Origin: Halomonas sp. SSL-5
Lineage (GTDB): Bacteria; Pseudomonadota; Gammaproteobacteria; Pseudomonadales; Halomonadaceae
Assembly: GCF_030708455.1 (NCBI RefSeq)
Contig: NZ_JAUYWF010000008.1
Coordinates: 1-64,000 of the forward strand
Length of the DNA: 64,000 nt
Direction of reading: 5' to 3'
The notes under the pieces are model-generated. The model did no database searches. It worked only from the letters and a program-made list of their open reading frames with translations, and was not told where the DNA came from. The position numbers and the translations under genes are program-made. Each line of letters opens with the position of its first letter. Positions within the stretch are counted from its first letter, which is position 1. Shown here piece after piece: positions 17,653-31,607 of the stretch.

Positions 17653-18146
17653 GACGCGAGCGCGGGCCCTCGAAGGCGCAGCAGGGGCGGCGCGCCGCCC
17701 GTGAACTGGCGGTGCAGTGTCTCTACCAGTGGCAGATGACCGGTAAGTCGATGAGCGCGGTGGAGGTGGAGTTCCGTAGCCAGCTGGCCGACGACGACCT
17801 CGAGGACCACGAGAACTGGCACAAGGTCATGGAGATCGCCGACCTGGCGCTGTTCCATGAGCTGGTGCACAACGTGTCACGTTTCCGCGCCGACCTCGAT
17901 GCCTCCATCGCGCCGCTGCTCGACCGCAAGCTCGAGGAGCTCGACGCCATCGAGCTGGCCATCCTGCGTCTGGGCGCCTACGAGCTCTCGCGGCGCCTGG
18001 AGGTGCCGTACCGGGTGGCCATCAACGAGGGCGTCGAGCTGGCCAAGTCGTTCGGGGCCACCGACGGCCACAAGTACGTCAACGGCATCCTCGACAAGCT
18101 TGCCGGGCGCCTGCGCGGCGCCGAGGTGGCCGCCCGCCGCCGCTGA
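17649..18146 (+). CDS. nusB: Transcription antitermination factor NusB
   Basis: 165 residues with the NusB opening [21 protein letters not shown] and the C-terminal [21 protein letters not shown] ... [11 protein letters not shown]. It binds boxA RNA with NusE in rRNA antitermination. ATGA overlap with ribH indicates translational coupling. Confidence 0.97.
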   Translation: MRRERGPSKAQQGRRAARELAVQCLYQWQMTGKSMSAVEVEFRSQLADDDLEDHENWHKVMEIADLALFHELVHNVSRFRADLDASIAPLLDRKLEELDAIELAILRLGAYELSRRLEVPYRVAINEGVELAKSFGATDGHKYVNGILDKLAGRLRGAEVAARRR

Positions 18147-18157
18147 AGGGAAACCGG

Positions 18158-19123
18158 ATGCATAGCGAATTCGACCTCATCGCGCGCTACTTTACCCCCG
18201 CCACCCCCGACCCCGAGTCCGGGGTGGTGATGGGCGTGGGCGACGACTGCGCGCTGCTGGCGCCCACCCCGGGCCGGCGGCTGGCGGTGAGCGTCGATAC
18301 CTCCGTGTGCGGGGTGCACTTCCCCCCCGACGCCCCGCCCGAGGCGGTAGGCCACCGGGCCCTGGCGGTCAGCCTCTCCGACCTGGCCGCCATGGGCGCC
18401 AGGGCCCGCTGGTGCTTCATGTCGCTGTCGCTTGAGGAGAGCGAGGACGCCTGGCTGGAGGGCTTCTCGCGTGGGTTCCTGGCGCTCTGCGAGGCGACCG
18501 GCACCCGCCTGGCCGGCGGCGACATCACCCGCGGTGAACTGGCCATCGGCGTCACCGTGATGGGCGAGGTAGCCCCCGACGCGGCCATGACCCGGGGCGG
18601 CGGTCGTCCCGGCCACCTGCTGGCGGTGACCGGGGCCCTGGGCGGCGGCGCCGGTGGCCTGGCGGCATGGCAGGCGGGCGAGCGCGACCCCGCCCATCCG
18701 CTGCTGCGTCGCTACCTCATGCCCCAGCCGCGGCTGGCCGCCGGCGAGGCCCTGGCCGGGTTGGCCACGGCCGCGGTGGATATCTCCGACGGGCTGTTGG
18801 CCGACCTGGGGCATATCCTCGAGCACTCCGGGGGCGGCGCCCATCTCGAGCCCGAGACGCTACCCCTGGCCGAGGGGCTGGTGGCGGCGCTGGGCGAGGA
18901 GGGCGCGCGTCAGGCGGCGCTGGTCGGCGGCGATGACTACGAACTGCTGGTGTGCCTGCCCGCCGAGCGGCTGGACGAGGCCCGGCAACGCCTGGCGGCG
19001 CTTGCGTTGCCGCTGACCGTGGTCGGCCACCTGACCCAGTCACCCGGCGTGAGCGGCGTGCCGGCGGCCCGGCGCACCGGCTGGCAGCACTTCCGCGGCG
19101 CCCCCCCGGGAGGCACTTCATGA
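18158..19123 (+). CDS. thiL: Thiamine-monophosphate kinase
   Basis: 321 residues. Begins EFDLIARYF; ATP/Mg binding GVGDDCALL and SVDTSVCGVHF; then AVSLSDLAAMGA, GGDITRGE, AVDISDGLLADLGHI and VGGDDYELL, all in ThiL order. It phosphorylates thiamine monophosphate to the active diphosphate. Fits with thiBPQ further downstream, a thiamine uptake system. Confidence 0.97.
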   Translation: MHSEFDLIARYFTPATPDPESGVVMGVGDDCALLAPTPGRRLAVSVDTSVCGVHFPPDAPPEAVGHRALAVSLSDLAAMGARARWCFMSLSLEESEDAWLEGFSRGFLALCEATGTRLAGGDITRGELAIGVTVMGEVAPDAAMTRGGGRPGHLLAVTGALGGGAGGLAAWQAGERDPAHPLLRRYLMPQPRLAAGEALAGLATAAVDISDGLLADLGHILEHSGGGAHLEPETLPLAEGLVAALGEEGARQAALVGGDDYELLVCLPAERLDEARQRLAALALPLTVVGHLTQSPGVSGVPAARRTGWQHFRGAPPGGTS

Positions 19124-19593
19124 ATCGAGCCCCATCCAGCGTCTGGCATCGCCCCTCCCACTTCCTGGCCTTCGGCCTGGGTAGCGGCACCGTGCCCTGG
19201 GCACCGGGTACCTTCGGCACCCTGGCGGCCATCCCCTTCTACTGGCTGCTCTCCGAGCTGCCGCTCTCCTGGTACTGGGGCGTCGTCTTCATCGCCTTCG
19301 TATGGGGTGTATGGCTGTGCGAGAAGACTTCCCGTGACCTCGGCGTCCACGACCATTCGGGCATCGTCTGGGACGAGTTCGTGGGCTACTGGATCACCAT
19401 GGCGGCGGTCCCCTTCTCCTGGGAGGCGGCGCTTTGGGGGTTTTTGGTGTTCCGGGTATTCGACGTGATCAAGCCGTTCCCCATCCGCTGGGCCGACCGT
19501 CATGTGGCCGGCGGCTTCGGCATCATGATCGACGATGTCCTCGCCGGCATCTATGCCTGGAGCCTCATGCACCTCTGGTTCTGGCTACACTAG
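19120..19593 (+). CDS. pgpA: Phosphatidylglycerophosphatase A
   Basis: 157 residues, membrane protein. Motifs GLGSGTVPWAPGTFGTLAAIPF, HDHSGIVWDEFVGYW and FRVFDVIKPFPI are diagnostic for PgpA, which dephosphorylates phosphatidylglycerol phosphate at the inner membrane. ATG overlaps the thiL stop (ATGA). Confidence 0.96.
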   Translation: MNRAPSSVWHRPSHFLAFGLGSGTVPWAPGTFGTLAAIPFYWLLSELPLSWYWGVVFIAFVWGVWLCEKTSRDLGVHDHSGIVWDEFVGYWITMAAVPFSWEAALWGFLVFRVFDVIKPFPIRWADRHVAGGFGIMIDDVLAGIYAWSLMHLWFWLH

Positions 19594-19651
19594 ACCGGTA
19601 CGGCGGGTTTTCGCTGAGGCCGTAGCCGGCGTCGCAGGGAAGGGAGTCACC

Positions 19652-20893
19652 ATGCGCAAGGAACGACTGATCGTGCCGGTGGTGGTAGGGCTGGCGCTGG
19701 TCTGGGCGGTGGCCCAGTATGCCGCCTCGCTGCTCTTCGAGCGCGAACTGATGCGCACGCTGAACGACCTGGAGGCGCGCGGCGAGCTGGTGGTCGAGCG
19801 TGAGGCCATCGAGCGCGGCTGGCTCTCCTCGTCGGGACGCGTGCTGATCGCCCCGCTGCTGGGCGACGGCTGGCAGCTCGCGCTCACCTATACCGCGCGT
19901 CACGGGGTGCTCAGCACCCGCCTGCACGGCGAGGTTCAGCCCTCCCTGGGCCCGGCGCGCCAGCGCCTGTTCGGCGATGCGCTGCCTTCCGCGGCACCCC
20001 GCTGGCATGCGCGCTACCAGACCCTGGGTGGCGCTCTCAAGGGCAGCGTCGGACTGGCCCCCTTCCTGATTCGCCAGGGCCAGCGCGAGCTCGACTTCCA
20101 GGGGGGGCAGGTCACCTTCGGCGGCGAGTATGGCGACTGGTGGCTGCGCGCCCGGCTCAAGCCGCTGCGCCTCACCGACGGCGTCGTCAGCCTGGAGGCC
20201 GGCCCGGCCAGCCTGGAGAGTCGCTACGCCTACACCGCCGATGCCCACCACTTCACCCAGCACGACCTGCTGCGCCTGGAGCGGGTCGCCTGGCGCCAGC
20301 AGGATCTCGAGCTGGATGGTAGCGAGCTGCTCTACAGCAGCCGCATGCAGCTGGATGACAGCGAGCTGCGCATCGACGGTGAGCTCAACCTGGGGCAGCT
20401 GATGGCCGCCGAACAGGTGCTGCTGACCGGAAGGGTGGAAGCCCAGTTCTCGCGACTCCATGCCGAGGCCCTGCGTACCCTGCTGAGCCGGCTGCGCGAG
20501 GAGGTGATGATGGCAGGCAGCGACACCCCGACACCCCGCGAGCTCATCGCGCGGCTGGAACCGGAGCTCAAGGCGCTGCTGCAGGATTCGCCGCGCCTGG
20601 ATATTACCGCGGTGGACCTCGACAGCCCCATGCTGGGCCTCTCCGCCCAGGGGGAGGGGGCGCTGATCTTCGACCCGCGGCGTCTCGATGAGCTCAGCGT
20701 CTCCCGCCTCGATGAACCCGCCGAGCAGGCCCGCTGGCGCAGCCGCCTGGATGGCGACTTCGTGTGGCGCGAGGTGCCCACCGTGGTGGCCCTGTGGCTG
20801 GGGCTGCCCCTGGACACCACGGAGCTGGCGGTGGACGTGGTGCGAGGCACGGTGCGCGTCAATGGCCGCCCGCTGCCCCCGCTATGGCGCTGA
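19652..20893 (+). CDS. DUF945 (YdgA-like) family protein
   Basis: 413 residues. One N-terminal membrane anchor or signal (residues 5-28) and a long beta-rich periplasmic region, with the family opening LMRTLNDLEARGELVVEREAIERGWLSSSGR. YdgA of E. coli is an envelope protein of unsettled function. ATG 19652 chosen because AGGGAG precedes it and the hydrophobic anchor starts there; the longer frame would overlap pgpA. Confidence 0.8.
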   Translation: MRKERLIVPVVVGLALVWAVAQYAASLLFERELMRTLNDLEARGELVVEREAIERGWLSSSGRVLIAPLLGDGWQLALTYTARHGVLSTRLHGEVQPSLGPARQRLFGDALPSAAPRWHARYQTLGGALKGSVGLAPFLIRQGQRELDFQGGQVTFGGEYGDWWLRARLKPLRLTDGVVSLEAGPASLESRYAYTADAHHFTQHDLLRLERVAWRQQDLELDGSELLYSSRMQLDDSELRIDGELNLGQLMAAEQVLLTGRVEAQFSRLHAEALRTLLSRLREEVMMAGSDTPTPRELIARLEPELKALLQDSPRLDITAVDLDSPMLGLSAQGEGALIFDPRRLDELSVSRLDEPAEQARWRSRLDGDFVWREVPTVVALWLGLPLDTTELAVDVVRGTVRVNGRPLPPLWR

Positions 20894-20972
20894 TTGGGCT
20901 TGAAATTCTGCGGCGTCGCCCGCATCCCATAACCCATCGGCATATGCCCAACCGTTTGGACAGGGAGACCCC

Positions 20973-23416
<2,444 letters not shown>

Positions 23417-23417
<1 letters not shown>

Positions 23418-24415
23418 TGAAACGACCGGCAGCCCTGATCCTGACACTGGTAGCGGCGGGCGGCGCCACCGCCGCGGAGCGCACGCTGACCGTCTATACC
23501 TATGACTCCTTCGTCTCCGAGTGGGGGCCGGGGCCCGCCATCGAGGCGGCCTTCGAGGCGCGCTGCGCCGACTGCGACCTGCGCTTCGTGGCACTCGACG
23601 GCGGTGTCGACATCCTCCAGCGCCTGCGCCTGGAGGGGGAGGGCAGCGGCGCCGACCTGGTGCTCGGCCTCGACATGAACCTGATGGCCGAGGCCCGTGA
23701 ACTCGACCTGCTGGCGCCCCATGGCGTCGACACAAGCGCGCTCGAGCTGCCCATCGAGTGGGACGACGACACCTTCCTGCCCTTCGACTGGGGCCACTTC
23801 GCTTTCGTCTACGACCGCGAGCAGCTCGAGGCGCCGCCGGGCAGTTTCGCCGAACTGCTCGAGGCCCCGGAGGACGTCAAGATCATCCTCCAGGACCCGC
23901 GCACCAGCGTTACCGGCCAGGGGCTGCTGCTGTGGATGAAGCATGTCTATGGCGATGCGGCGCCCGAGGCCTGGGAAAGGCTCAACGAGCGGGTGCTCAC
24001 CGTGACCAACGGCTGGAGCCAGGCCTACTTCTCGTTGTTCATGAACGGCGAGGCGCCCATGGTGCTCTCCTACGCCACCTCGCCGGCCTACCACATGGCG
24101 GTGGAGGAGACCGACCGCTACCAGGCCGCCGAGTTCGAGGAGGGCCACTACCTGCAGGTGGAGACCGCGGCGAGGCTGCGTTCGAGCGACGAGCCCGAGC
24201 TGGCCCGGGACTTCCTGGCATTCATGCTGACCCCGGACTTCCAGCGCCATATCCCGCTGGGCAACGTGATGAACCCGGCCATCGACCTGGGCGATGAGCT
24301 GCCCGCGGTGTTCGAGCGGCTGATCGACCCCGAGAGCCTCACCTTCACCCCCGAGGAGGTGCGCGACAACCGCCGTGCCTGGATCCGCGAGTGGCTGAAC
24401 GCGGCGGCGCGCTGA
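23417..24415 (+). CDS. thiB: Thiamine ABC transporter substrate-binding protein
   Basis: 332 residues with a signal peptide (ILTLVAAGGATAA-ERT). The mature protein begins LTVYTYDSFVSEWGPGP, and has QRLRLEGEGSGADLVLGLD, PFDWGHFAFVYD and LFMNGEAPMVLSYATSPAYH, matching ThiB/TbpA. It binds thiamine (mono- and diphosphate) in the periplasm for the ThiPQ permease. Start shares one base with the lon stop, so the operon begins upstream of lon or inside it. Confidence 0.93.
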
Positions 24416-26048
24416 CGCCGCCGCGCTGGGCGCGCCCCTCACCCTGGCCGCCGGGGCTGGGGCTCGCCGCCCTGGCGCTGGTGGCGGGGCTGGGGCTCGG
24501 CAGCCTGGCCGCACTGCTGTGGCAGACCCGGGCGCTGCACCCGGCCATGCTGTGGCAGGAGCCATGGCTCGCCGCCATCCTGCGTTTCACCCTGTGGCAG
24601 GCCACGCTCTCCACGCTGCTCAGCGTGGGGCTCGCCGTGCCCGTGGCGCTGGCCCTGGCGCGGCGGCCCGCCTTCCCGGGTCGGGCCCTGCTGCTGCGCG
24701 CCATGGAGCTCTCGCTGGTGTTGCCGACGCTGATCGGCCTGTTCGGCCTGGTGGCGGTGCACGGCCGGCGCGGCTGGGCGGCGCCGCTCTGGGAGTGGCT
24801 CTTCGGCCTCGAGGCGGGCTACCTCTACGGCCTCTCCGGCATCGTGCTGGCCCATGTGTTCTACAACCTGCCGCTCGCCGCGCGGCTGATGCTCCAGGCG
24901 CTGGAGACGGCGCCGGCGGCCCACTGGCGCCTGGCCGCCCAGCTGGGGCTCACCCGCGGTGCCATCTGGCGCACCCTGGAGTGGCCCCGCCTGGCATCGC
25001 TGCTGCCGCGGCTGGCGGCGCTGGTCTTCACCCTCTGCTTCACCAGCTTCGCCATCGTCATGACCCTGGGCGGCGGGCCGCGCAGCTCCACCCTGGAGGT
25101 GGCGATCTACCAGGCGCTCAAGTTCGACCACGACCTCGCGCTTGCCGCCCTGCTGGCGCTGACCCAGTTGACGATCTGCCTGGGCCTGTGGCTGCTGGCG
25201 CTCTCCCGGGGCGGGGCGCCCTTGCTGATGGTAGGCAGCGTGCGCCTGCCGTCTCTGGGGCGCTGGCGCCGCCGCGACGCCGCGGGCCCCTCGCGCTGGG
25301 TGGACGCCGCCTGGCTGCTGGCCTTGGCCGCGCTGCTGGTTCCGCCCCTGGCGGCCATCGTCATCGCCGGCCTGGGTGGGCTCGCCGAGTTGCCCCGGGC
25401 GTCGAGCCTGTGGCCGGCGGCGGCGAGGAGCCTCGCCATGGCGCTGGGGGCGGGCCTCGGCGCGCTCGCCCTGGCGCTGGCGCTACTGGCCGGCAGCCGT
25501 TGGTTGCGCCGCGCTGGGCAGGGTGCCCTGGGCCTGGCGATGGAGGGCGGCGGCCAGTTGATCCTGGTGGTGCCGGCGCTGGTGCTGGGCACCGGGCTCT
25601 TCCTGCTGCTGCGCCCCACCCTGGGCAGCGGCTGGGAGGGTTATGGGCTGGTGGTGCTGGTCAACGCCCTGATGGCGCTGCCCTTCGCCATGCAGGTGCT
25701 GCGCGGGGCGCTGCCGGGGCTCACCGCCCCCGAGGCGCGCCTGGCCGACCAGCTCGGTGTGCGCGGGGCCGCAAGGCTGCGCTGGCTGACCTGGCCGCGG
25801 TTGCGCCGTCCGCTGGCCCTGGCACTGGCCTACGCCATGACGCTGTCGCTGGGTGACTTCAGCGTCATCGCCCTGTTCGGCAGCCCTTCCGCCCCGACCC
25901 TGCCGATGCTGCTCTACCAGCAGCTGGGCGGCTATCGCTGGCAGGGGGCGGCGGCCACTGCCTTGCTGCTGCTGGTGCTGGTGACCCTCACCTTCGCCGC
26001 GCTGGGCGGCCTGACCCGCCGCCCGCCACGCCCGCGCTGGAGACCCTG

Positions 26049-26049
<1 letters not shown>
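24391..26049 (+). CDS. thiP: Thiamine ABC transporter permease
   Basis: 552 residues, a double-length permease of about 12 membrane segments with two copies of the binding-protein-dependent transport signature (HWRLAAQLGLTRGAIWRTLEWPRL near 190 and EARLADQLGVRGAARLRWLTWPRL near 450). GTG 24391 overlaps thiB by 25 bp; no better start with RBS was seen, so the exact N-terminus is uncertain. Inner-membrane component of ThiBPQ. Confidence 0.92.
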
Positions 26050-26702
<653 letters not shown>

Positions 26703-26798
26703 GCCACTGGCCTGACGGCCGAGCGCGTGCCAGAATCGTCGGCTGACCTGGACACCGAGCCGCCGGCACAGGCGGCCGCACGCGAAGAAGAGGACACC

Positions 26799-28643
26799 AT
26801 GCCCGAGTATCGTTCCCGCACCACCACCGCCGGTCGCAACATGGCCGGCGCCCGCGCCCTGTGGCGCGCCACCGGCATGCAGGATGACGACTTCCACAAG
26901 CCGATCATCGCCGTGGCCAACTCCTTCACCCAGTTCGTGCCGGGGCACGTGCACCTGAAGGACATGGGGCAGCTGGTGGCCCGCGAGATCGAGAAGGCCG
27001 GCGGGGTGGCCAAGGAGTTCAACACCATCGCCGTGGACGACGGCATCGCCATGGGCCACGACGGCATGCTCTATTCGCTGCCCAGCCGCGACCTGATCGC
27101 CGACAGCGTCGAGTACATGGTCAATGCCCACTGCGCCGACGCCCTGGTGTGCATCTCCAACTGCGACAAGATCACCCCCGGGATGCTCAACGCCGCCATG
27201 CGCCTGAACATTCCGGTGATCTTCGTCTCCGGCGGTCCCATGGAGGCCGGCAAGACCAAGCTGCTCGACCACGGCCTCGACCTGGTGGATGCCATGGTGA
27301 TGGCCGCCGACGACAGCGTCGACGACGAGACCCTCAACGAGGTGGAGCGCAGCGCCTGCCCCACCTGCGGCTCCTGCTCCGGCATGTTCACCGCCAACTC
27401 CATGAACTGCCTGATGGAAGCGCTGGGCCTGGCGCTGCCGGGCAATGGCACCGTGGTGGCCACCCATGCCGACCGCCGCCGCCTCTTCGAGAACGCCGGG
27501 CACCGCATCGTCGAACTGGCCAAGCGCGTCTACGAGGGCGACGAGGCGCACCTGCTGCCGCGTGCCATCGGCTCCAAGGCGGCGTTCAAGAACGCCATGA
27601 CCCTGGACATCGCCATGGGCGGCTCCACCAACACCATCCTGCACCTGCTCGCCGCCGCCCAGGAGGCCGAGGTCGATTTCACCATGACCGATATCGACCG
27701 CCTCTCGCGTGAGGTACCGCAGCTGTGCAAGGTGGCCCCCAACACCCAGAAGTACCATATCGAGGATGTGCACCGCGCCGGCGGCATCATGGCGATCCTC
27801 GGCGAGCTGGATCGCGCCGGCGTGCTCGACACCCGGGTGCCCACCGTCTACGGCGACTCCCTGAAGGCCGCCCTGGACGAGTGGGACATCATGCGCAACC
27901 CGAGCCCCGAGGTGGTGGAGTTCTACCGCGCCGGCCCCGGCGGCGTGCCCACCCAGGTGGCCTTCTCCCAGAGCGCGCGCTGGCCGAGTCTCGACGGCGA
28001 CCGCGCCAGCGGCTGCATCCGCGACCTGGACCACGCCTTCTCGACGGAGGGCGGCCTCGCCGTGCTCAAGGGCAATATCGCCGTCGATGGCTGCGTGGTG
28101 AAGACCGCCGGGGTGGATGATTCCATCCTGGTGTTCGAGGGGCCGGCCCATGTGGTCGAGTCCCAGGACCAGGCGGTGGAGCATATCCTCGGTGGCCAGG
28201 TGAAGGAGGGCGACGTGGTCGTCATCCGCTACGAGGGGCCCAAGGGCGGCCCCGGCATGCAGGAGATGCTCTACCCGACCTCCTATCTCAAGTCCAAGGG
28301 GCTGGGCAAGGCCTGCGCGCTGCTCACCGACGGTCGCTTCTCCGGCGGCACCTCCGGGCTCTCCATCGGCCACGCCTCCCCGGAGGCCGCCGCCGGCGGG
28401 GCCATCGGCCTGGTCGAGCAGGGCGATATCATCCGCATCGACATCCCCGGCCGGCGCATCGACGTCAAGCTCTCCGACGAGGCGCTGGCCAAGCGCCGCG
28501 CGGCCATGGAGGCCAAGGGCGCCGATGCCTGGAAACCCGTCATCCAGCGTGACCGCAAGGTCTCGGCGGCACTCAAGGCCTATGCGTTGCTCGCCACCTC
28601 GGCCGACAAGGGCGCGGTGCGTGACCTGACCAAGCTCGATTGA
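26799..28643 (+). CDS. ilvD: Dihydroxy-acid dehydratase
   Basis: 614 residues, full length. Fe-S cysteines visible in [11 protein letters not shown] and [12 protein letters not shown]; also [19 protein letters not shown] and the C-terminal [14 protein letters not shown]. It dehydrates dihydroxy acids in the valine/isoleucine/leucine pathway. ATG 26799 starts [20 protein letters not shown] as in the family. Confidence 0.97.
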   Translation: MPEYRSRTTTAGRNMAGARALWRATGMQDDDFHKPIIAVANSFTQFVPGHVHLKDMGQLVAREIEKAGGVAKEFNTIAVDDGIAMGHDGMLYSLPSRDLIADSVEYMVNAHCADALVCISNCDKITPGMLNAAMRLNIPVIFVSGGPMEAGKTKLLDHGLDLVDAMVMAADDSVDDETLNEVERSACPTCGSCSGMFTANSMNCLMEALGLALPGNGTVVATHADRRRLFENAGHRIVELAKRVYEGDEAHLLPRAIGSKAAFKNAMTLDIAMGGSTNTILHLLAAAQEAEVDFTMTDIDRLSREVPQLCKVAPNTQKYHIEDVHRAGGIMAILGELDRAGVLDTRVPTVYGDSLKAALDEWDIMRNPSPEVVEFYRAGPGGVPTQVAFSQSARWPSLDGDRASGCIRDLDHAFSTEGGLAVLKGNIAVDGCVVKTAGVDDSILVFEGPAHVVESQDQAVEHILGGQVKEGDVVVIRYEGPKGGPGMQEMLYPTSYLKSKGLGKACALLTDGRFSGGTSGLSIGHASPEAAAGGAIGLVEQGDIIRIDIPGRRIDVKLSDEALAKRRAAMEAKGADAWKPVIQRDRKVSAALKAYALLATSADKGAVRDLTKLD

Positions 28644-28652
28644 TCCACCCTC

Positions 28653-28678
28653 GACGCCCCGGCCATGGCCGGGGCGTC
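28653..28678 (+). terminator. Perfect GC palindrome after ilvD, likely terminator
   Basis: 12-bp arms GACGCCCCGGCC (28653-28664) and GGCCGGGGCGTC (28667-28678) around AT, ten bases after the ilvD stop. It is followed by GGCGTCTCTCTC rather than a U-run. Confidence 0.55.
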
Positions 28679-28704
28679 GGCGTCTCTCTCAAGGAAGGCT
28701 TGCG

Positions 28705-29790
28705 ATGAAGACCCATACGCTCAGCGTCGGGCTGGTCGGTTATGGCCTGGCGGGGCGGGTGTTACACGCGCCCCTGATCCAGGCCACCGGGGGCATGGAG
28801 CTCGCCGCCGTGGTCAGCGGCGATGCCGAGCGGGTCCAGGCCGACCTGCCGGAGGTGGAGGTGCTGGCAAAGGCGCCGGCGCTGTTCGCCCGCCGCGATA
28901 TCGACCTGGTGGTCATCGCCACTCCCAACGATACCCACTTCCCGCTGGCCAAGGCGGCACTCGCCGCGGGCAAGCATGTGGTGGTGGACCAGCCCTTCAC
29001 GGTGTCGCTTTCCGAGGCACGCCTGCTGCGGACCCAGGCGGACAAGGTCGAGCGTACCCTGAGCGTCTTCCACAATCGCCGCTGGGACAGCGACTTCCTG
29101 ACCCTGAAGGCACTGCTCGAGGCGGGCAGCCTGGGGCGGGTGGTGTCACTGGAGTCGCGTCTCGATCGCTTCCGGCCCACGGTGACCGATCGTTGGCACG
29201 ATCACCATCGCCCCGGGGCAGGTATCTGGTACGACCTGGGGCCGCACCTGCTCGACCAGGCGGTGCGGCTGTTCGGCATGCCGCGGGCGATCCTGCTGGA
29301 GCTCGCCACCCTGCGCGACGGCGCCGAGGTGGACGACGATTTCTACTGCCTGCTGGAGTACGACGGGCCGCGGGTCAGCCTGCAGGCGAGCTCGCTGGTG
29401 GCCGACCCCACGCCTCGCTTCCGGGTGCATGGCACCCAGGGCAGCTACGTGAAGTTCGGCCAGGATCCCCAGGAGGCACGCCTCAGGGAGCGCCTGGCGG
29501 TGGTGGCGGGCCTGGGCGATGACCCCGAGCCCGGGCGGCTGACCCTGGCCCGCGACGAGAGCGACACCCCCGCGGTGCAGACGTACCCCAGCCGGCCAGG
29601 CGACTATCCGGCCTTCTACACCGGGGTGGCCGAGATGCTGCTGCACGACGCCGCGCCGCCGGTGCCGCTGGACGGTGCCATGGAGGTGATGGAGCTGCTG
29701 GAGGCGGGCCTGGACAGCTACCGCCAGGCCCGCTGGGTTCGGCTCAAGGAGGGCAGCGGGCTGCAGCGCCAGCGGCTGCATCGTCGCTGA
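28705..29790 (+). CDS. Gfo/Idh/MocA-family NAD(P)-dependent oxidoreductase
   Basis: 361 residues. N-terminal Rossmann fold with GYGLAGRVLHAPLI (residues 12-25), VIATPNDTHFPLAKAAL, then KHVVVDQPFTV where most relatives have EKP, and VFHNRRWDSDFLTLK, the pattern of YdgJ-like oxidoreductases. The C-terminal domain has GPHLLDQA with the likely catalytic His. Substrate unknown. RBS AAGGAAGG upstream of ATG 28705. Confidence 0.88.
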   Translation: MKTHTLSVGLVGYGLAGRVLHAPLIQATGGMELAAVVSGDAERVQADLPEVEVLAKAPALFARRDIDLVVIATPNDTHFPLAKAALAAGKHVVVDQPFTVSLSEARLLRTQADKVERTLSVFHNRRWDSDFLTLKALLEAGSLGRVVSLESRLDRFRPTVTDRWHDHHRPGAGIWYDLGPHLLDQAVRLFGMPRAILLELATLRDGAEVDDDFYCLLEYDGPRVSLQASSLVADPTPRFRVHGTQGSYVKFGQDPQEARLRERLAVVAGLGDDPEPGRLTLARDESDTPAVQTYPSRPGDYPAFYTGVAEMLLHDAAPPVPLDGAMEVMELLEAGLDSYRQARWVRLKEGSGLQRQRLHRR

Positions 29791-29803
29791 ACCTTGTGGT
29801 GAG

Positions 29804-30388
29804 CTACCAGCGCAGGGCCGTCTCCGCCTCGCGCTCGAGCAGCTTGTCCCGGGCGATGTACAGCGCGGCGATGGCGCGGGCCTCGTGGAAGTCCTCCCGG
29901 GCCAGCAGGGCGGGCAGCTCATGGATCGAGTGGGTCTCGACGATCAGCGGTTCGGGTTCGTCGCCGGGCAGCCGCCTGGGGTAGAGGTCGCTGGCCAGCA
30001 GCACCTGCATGCGGTGGCGCATGTAGTTGGGCGCCAACGACAGCTCCACCAGCGGCTGGATGTTGTTGGCGCCGAAGCCGCACTCTTCCATCAGCTCGCG
30101 ATTGGCGGCGCTGATGATATCCTCGCCGGGGTCGACCAGCCCCTTGGGCAGGGTCAGCACATAGTCCTCGAAGCCCGCGGCGTACTCGCGGATCAGCAGC
30201 ACGTGCTCGGGGTCGGGCATGGCCACGATCATCACCGCGCCGCTGTCGCTGCCGGTCAGCCGCTCGAAGGTGCGCTCCTCGCCGTTGGAGAAGCGCAAGT
30301 CCAGTGACTCGACGTGGAACAGGCGGCTCCTGGCCACCGAGCGGCGGTCGAGGATGGCGGGTTTCTGCGGCCAGCTGGGCGAGGACAT
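29804..30388 (-). CDS. nudE: ADP compounds hydrolase NudE (Nudix)
   Basis: 194 residues. Nudix box GLVDPGEDIISAANRELMEE continuing into CGF (about residues 81-103) fits GX5EX7REUXEEXGU. Preceded by EYAAGFEDYVLTLPKG as in NudE, which hydrolyses ADP-ribose, NADH and Ap3A. Divergent from yrfG, reproducing the nudE-yrfG-hslR neighbourhood of gammaproteobacteria. Confidence 0.92.
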   Translation of the reverse strand: MSSPSWPQKPAILDRRSVARSRLFHVESLDLRFSNGEERTFERLTGSDSGAVMIVAMPDPEHVLLIREYAAGFEDYVLTLPKGLVDPGEDIISAANRELMEECGFGANNIQPLVELSLAPNYMRHRMQVLLASDLYPRRLPGDEPEPLIVETHSIHELPALLAREDFHEARAIAALYIARDKLLEREAETALRW

Positions 30389-30461
30389 GGCGGCTCCGTT
30401 TCTGGGGGAAGGGATCGCCTGTTACCATATCACCTCCCGCAAGCCACGACCCGGAATCCCC

Positions 30462-31172
30462 ATGATCGACTGGCGCGCCATCGATACCGTCCTGCTGGAC
30501 ATGGACGGCACCCTGCTGGACCTGCATTTCGACAGCCATTTCTGGCTCGAGCACCTGCCGCGCCGCTACGTCGAGCTCCATCAGCTCGATGAGGCCACCC
30601 AGGAGGTGGTGCGCTCGAAGGTGCTCCATGAGCAGGGCACCCTCAGCTGGTACAGCCTCGACTACTGGAGCCGCGAGCTCGACGTCGACGTGGTCGCCCT
30701 CAAGCGCGAGATCCAGCACCTGATCGGCCTACGCGGCGACGCCCTGGACTTCCTCAAGTGGCTCAAGCAGGCCCACCCGCGGGTGGTGCTGGCCACCAAC
30801 GCCGACCGTGCCAGCCTCGAGCTCAAACTGCCGCTCACCGGCCTCGAGCAGTACCTGGACGCCATCGTCTCCTCGGCGGATCTCGGTGTGCCCAAGGAGG
30901 AGCAGGCGTTCTGGTTCGCGCTGCAGGAGGTGGAGCCCTTCGATCCCGCCCGCACCCTGTTCATCGACGACAATCCGCGGGTGCTGGAGAGCGCCCGGGA
31001 GTTCGGCATCCGCCATCTGCTGGGCATCAAGCAGCCCGACAGCCAACGGCCCGAGCGCGAGCTGGAGGAGTTCGTCGCCCTGGATACCTTCGCCGCCATC
31101 CTGCCCGGCCATGAGCCGCCGCTGGCTCCCGCCGCGAAGCGTGAACGTGGAGAGGAGGACACTCATGGATAG
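30462..31172 (+). CDS. yrfG: GMP/IMP nucleotidase YrfG (HAD superfamily)
   Basis: 236 residues. HAD motif I LLDMDGTLLDL (residues 11-21), motif II VVLATNAD, motif III Lys in VPKEEQAF and motif IV FIDDNPRVL. YrfG homologues dephosphorylate purine nucleoside monophosphates. ATG 30462 is favoured since the protein then begins IDWRAIDTVLLDMDGT; longer frames would run into nudE. It overlaps hslR by 8 bp. Confidence 0.9.
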   Translation: MIDWRAIDTVLLDMDGTLLDLHFDSHFWLEHLPRRYVELHQLDEATQEVVRSKVLHEQGTLSWYSLDYWSRELDVDVVALKREIQHLIGLRGDALDFLKWLKQAHPRVVLATNADRASLELKLPLTGLEQYLDAIVSSADLGVPKEEQAFWFALQEVEPFDPARTLFIDDNPRVLESAREFGIRHLLGIKQPDSQRPERELEEFVALDTFAAILPGHEPPLAPAAKRERGEEDTHG

Positions 31173-31551
31173 CGTACGGCTCGACAAGTGGCTGTGGGCG
31201 GCGCGTTTCTTCAAGACCCGCGGCCTGGCCAAGAAAGCCATCGAGGGCGGCAAGGTGCACTACGCCGGCGCCCGGGCCAAGACCAGCAAGGCCGTGGAGG
31301 TGGGCGCCATCATCCGCGTGCCCCAGGGCTGGGACATCCTCGAGGTGGAGGTCATCGCGCTCTCCGACCAGCGCCGCGGCGCCCCGGAGGCGCGCGCCCT
31401 CTACCGCGAGACCGAGGAGAGCGTGGCGCGCCGCGAGCGCGAGGCGGAAGCACGCCGGTTGACCAACCAGGCCATGCAGCACCCGCTCAAGCGCCCCGAC
31501 AAGAAGCAGCGCCGCGAGATCCAGCGCTTCCAGCGCAACCAGGGCGAGTAG
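31165..31551 (+). CDS. hslR: Ribosome-associated heat shock protein Hsp15
   Basis: 128 residues. S4 RNA-binding domain starts at once: VRLDKWLWAARFFKTRGLA, GGKVHYAGARAK. C-terminal tail is Lys/Arg-rich (KRPDKKQRREIQRFQRN). Hsp15 binds stalled 50S subunits carrying nascent chains. AGGAGGAC precedes the ATG, within yrfG. Confidence 0.95.
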   Translation: MDSVRLDKWLWAARFFKTRGLAKKAIEGGKVHYAGARAKTSKAVEVGAIIRVPQGWDILEVEVIALSDQRRGAPEARALYRETEESVARREREAEARRLTNQAMQHPLKRPDKKQRREIQRFQRNQGE

Positions 31552-31607
31552 GAGCGCAGGTCCTGCGCGATTGGCGCCTTGTGGGAGGGAGGCTCCGCCT
31601 CGCGACT